Assembly (NCBI GenBank): GCA_001786805.1
Contig: MFTJ01000051.1
Span: 1 to 5,257, forward strand
Origin: Candidatus Nomurabacteria bacterium RIFCSPHIGHO2_01_FULL_39_10
Lineage (GTDB): Bacteria; Patescibacteriota; Minisyncoccia; Phycocordibacterales; UBA9973
Length of the DNA stretch: 5,257 nt
Direction: 5' to 3'
In this document: positions 5,001 through 5,257 of the stretch, one piece after another
Layout of the letters: each line of letters begins with the position of its first letter
Position numbering within the stretch: position 1 is the stretch's first letter
Notes under the pieces: model-generated
Databases searched by the model: none
What the model was told of the DNA's origin: nothing
The model's input: only the letters and a program-made list of their open reading frames with translations
Made by a program: the position numbers and the translations under genes

Positions 5001-5257
5001 TCACTCCATCACACCCTCCCTCTCCTCAACCCCTAACACCCGCCGCAGTCCTAAAAAACTCTCAACAATATAAGTAGGCTTCTCAAGTCCACTTTTCGGC
5101 ACAAGTCCCCGATACTTCCCCGTCGCATGCCGAAACAACACAGTCTTCAACCCCAACTCATTGCCATACTTAATTTCCGAATCAATTCTATCGCCAATCA
5201 CCCACCCCGCACGATTCGGAAACTGTGCAACCGCCTGCATAAAACAACTCTTCTTAC
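5001..5257 (-). CDS. HAD-superfamily hydrolase, C-terminal part, cut by window edge
   Basis: The frame is open to the right edge, giving 84 visible residues that begin KKSCFMQAVAQF. The internal ATG at 5240 is therefore probably not the start. A Lys followed by F..A (KSCF..A) matches the area of HAD motif III. WVIGDRIDSEIKYGNELGLKT contains motif IV as GDxxxxE, where related enzymes have GDxxxxD (often GDRLDTDI); the replacement is conservative. The run G.KTV.F..ATGKYRG after it is the usual last strand and loop of the Rossmann-like core, and the C-terminal tail ends the domain. The nucleophile (motif I) and cap domain are outside the window. HAD enzymes are mostly phosphatases acting on small metabolites in the cytosol; the substrate cannot be told. 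The 3' flank holds the 21-bp repeat array. Confidence 0.8.
   Translation of the reverse strand, partial: KKSCFMQAVAQFPNRAGWVIGDRIDSEIKYGNELGLKTVLFRHATGKYRGLVPKSGLEKPTYIVESFLGLRRVLGVEEREGVME

Overview
The window reads as a fragment of an AT-rich archaeal chromosome, most likely from a small-genome DPANN-type lineage (Woesearchaeota/Pacearchaeota-like). The lineage is inferred. Evidence for archaea: TATA boxes about 23-28 nt ahead of several start codons, so several transcripts look leaderless; an archaeal HemK-related methyltransferase; an archaeal COG2112-type kinase domain; RelE/antitoxin genes of archaeal style; T-tract terminators without hairpins; and a clear GAGGTG Shine-Dalgarno on a lipoprotein gene.

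Layout, left to right. Positions 1-299 (minus) hold the N-terminal part of a polysaccharide deacetylase, cut by the window edge. Its ATG overlaps the stop of the next gene in a 4-base ATGA, so the two form an operon. Positions 296-1540 (minus) encode an unusual single chain: a HemK/Mtq2-like protein-glutamine methyltransferase followed by a COG2112-like kinase domain. A divergent promoter region (1541-1626) separates it from a plus-strand RelE/ParE-type toxin (1627-1938). A 48-residue antitoxin-like gene (1928-2074, minus) points back at the toxin, and the two overlap tail to tail by 11 bp. A 39-residue ORF resembling a VapB C-terminus lies on the plus strand (2183-2302). A sugar-nucleotidyltransferase follows (2345-3058, minus), then a large secreted lipoprotein with five cysteine-patterned repeats (3138-4727, minus). 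A 273-bp spacer carries a four-copy, 21-bp-period repeat array, T-runs and a GA microsatellite. The C-terminal part of a HAD-family hydrolase (5001-5257, minus) runs off the right edge.

The deacetylase, nucleotidyltransferase and surface lipoprotein suggest cell-envelope or glycan functions. The methyltransferase-kinase belongs to translation and signalling, and the middle (1541-2302) is a small toxin-antitoxin island. The points most worth a second look are the five-repeat lipoprotein, the exact 21-bp array with a 15/16-identical dispersed copy in another 3' flank, the convergent toxin/antitoxin pair, and the methyltransferase-kinase fusion.
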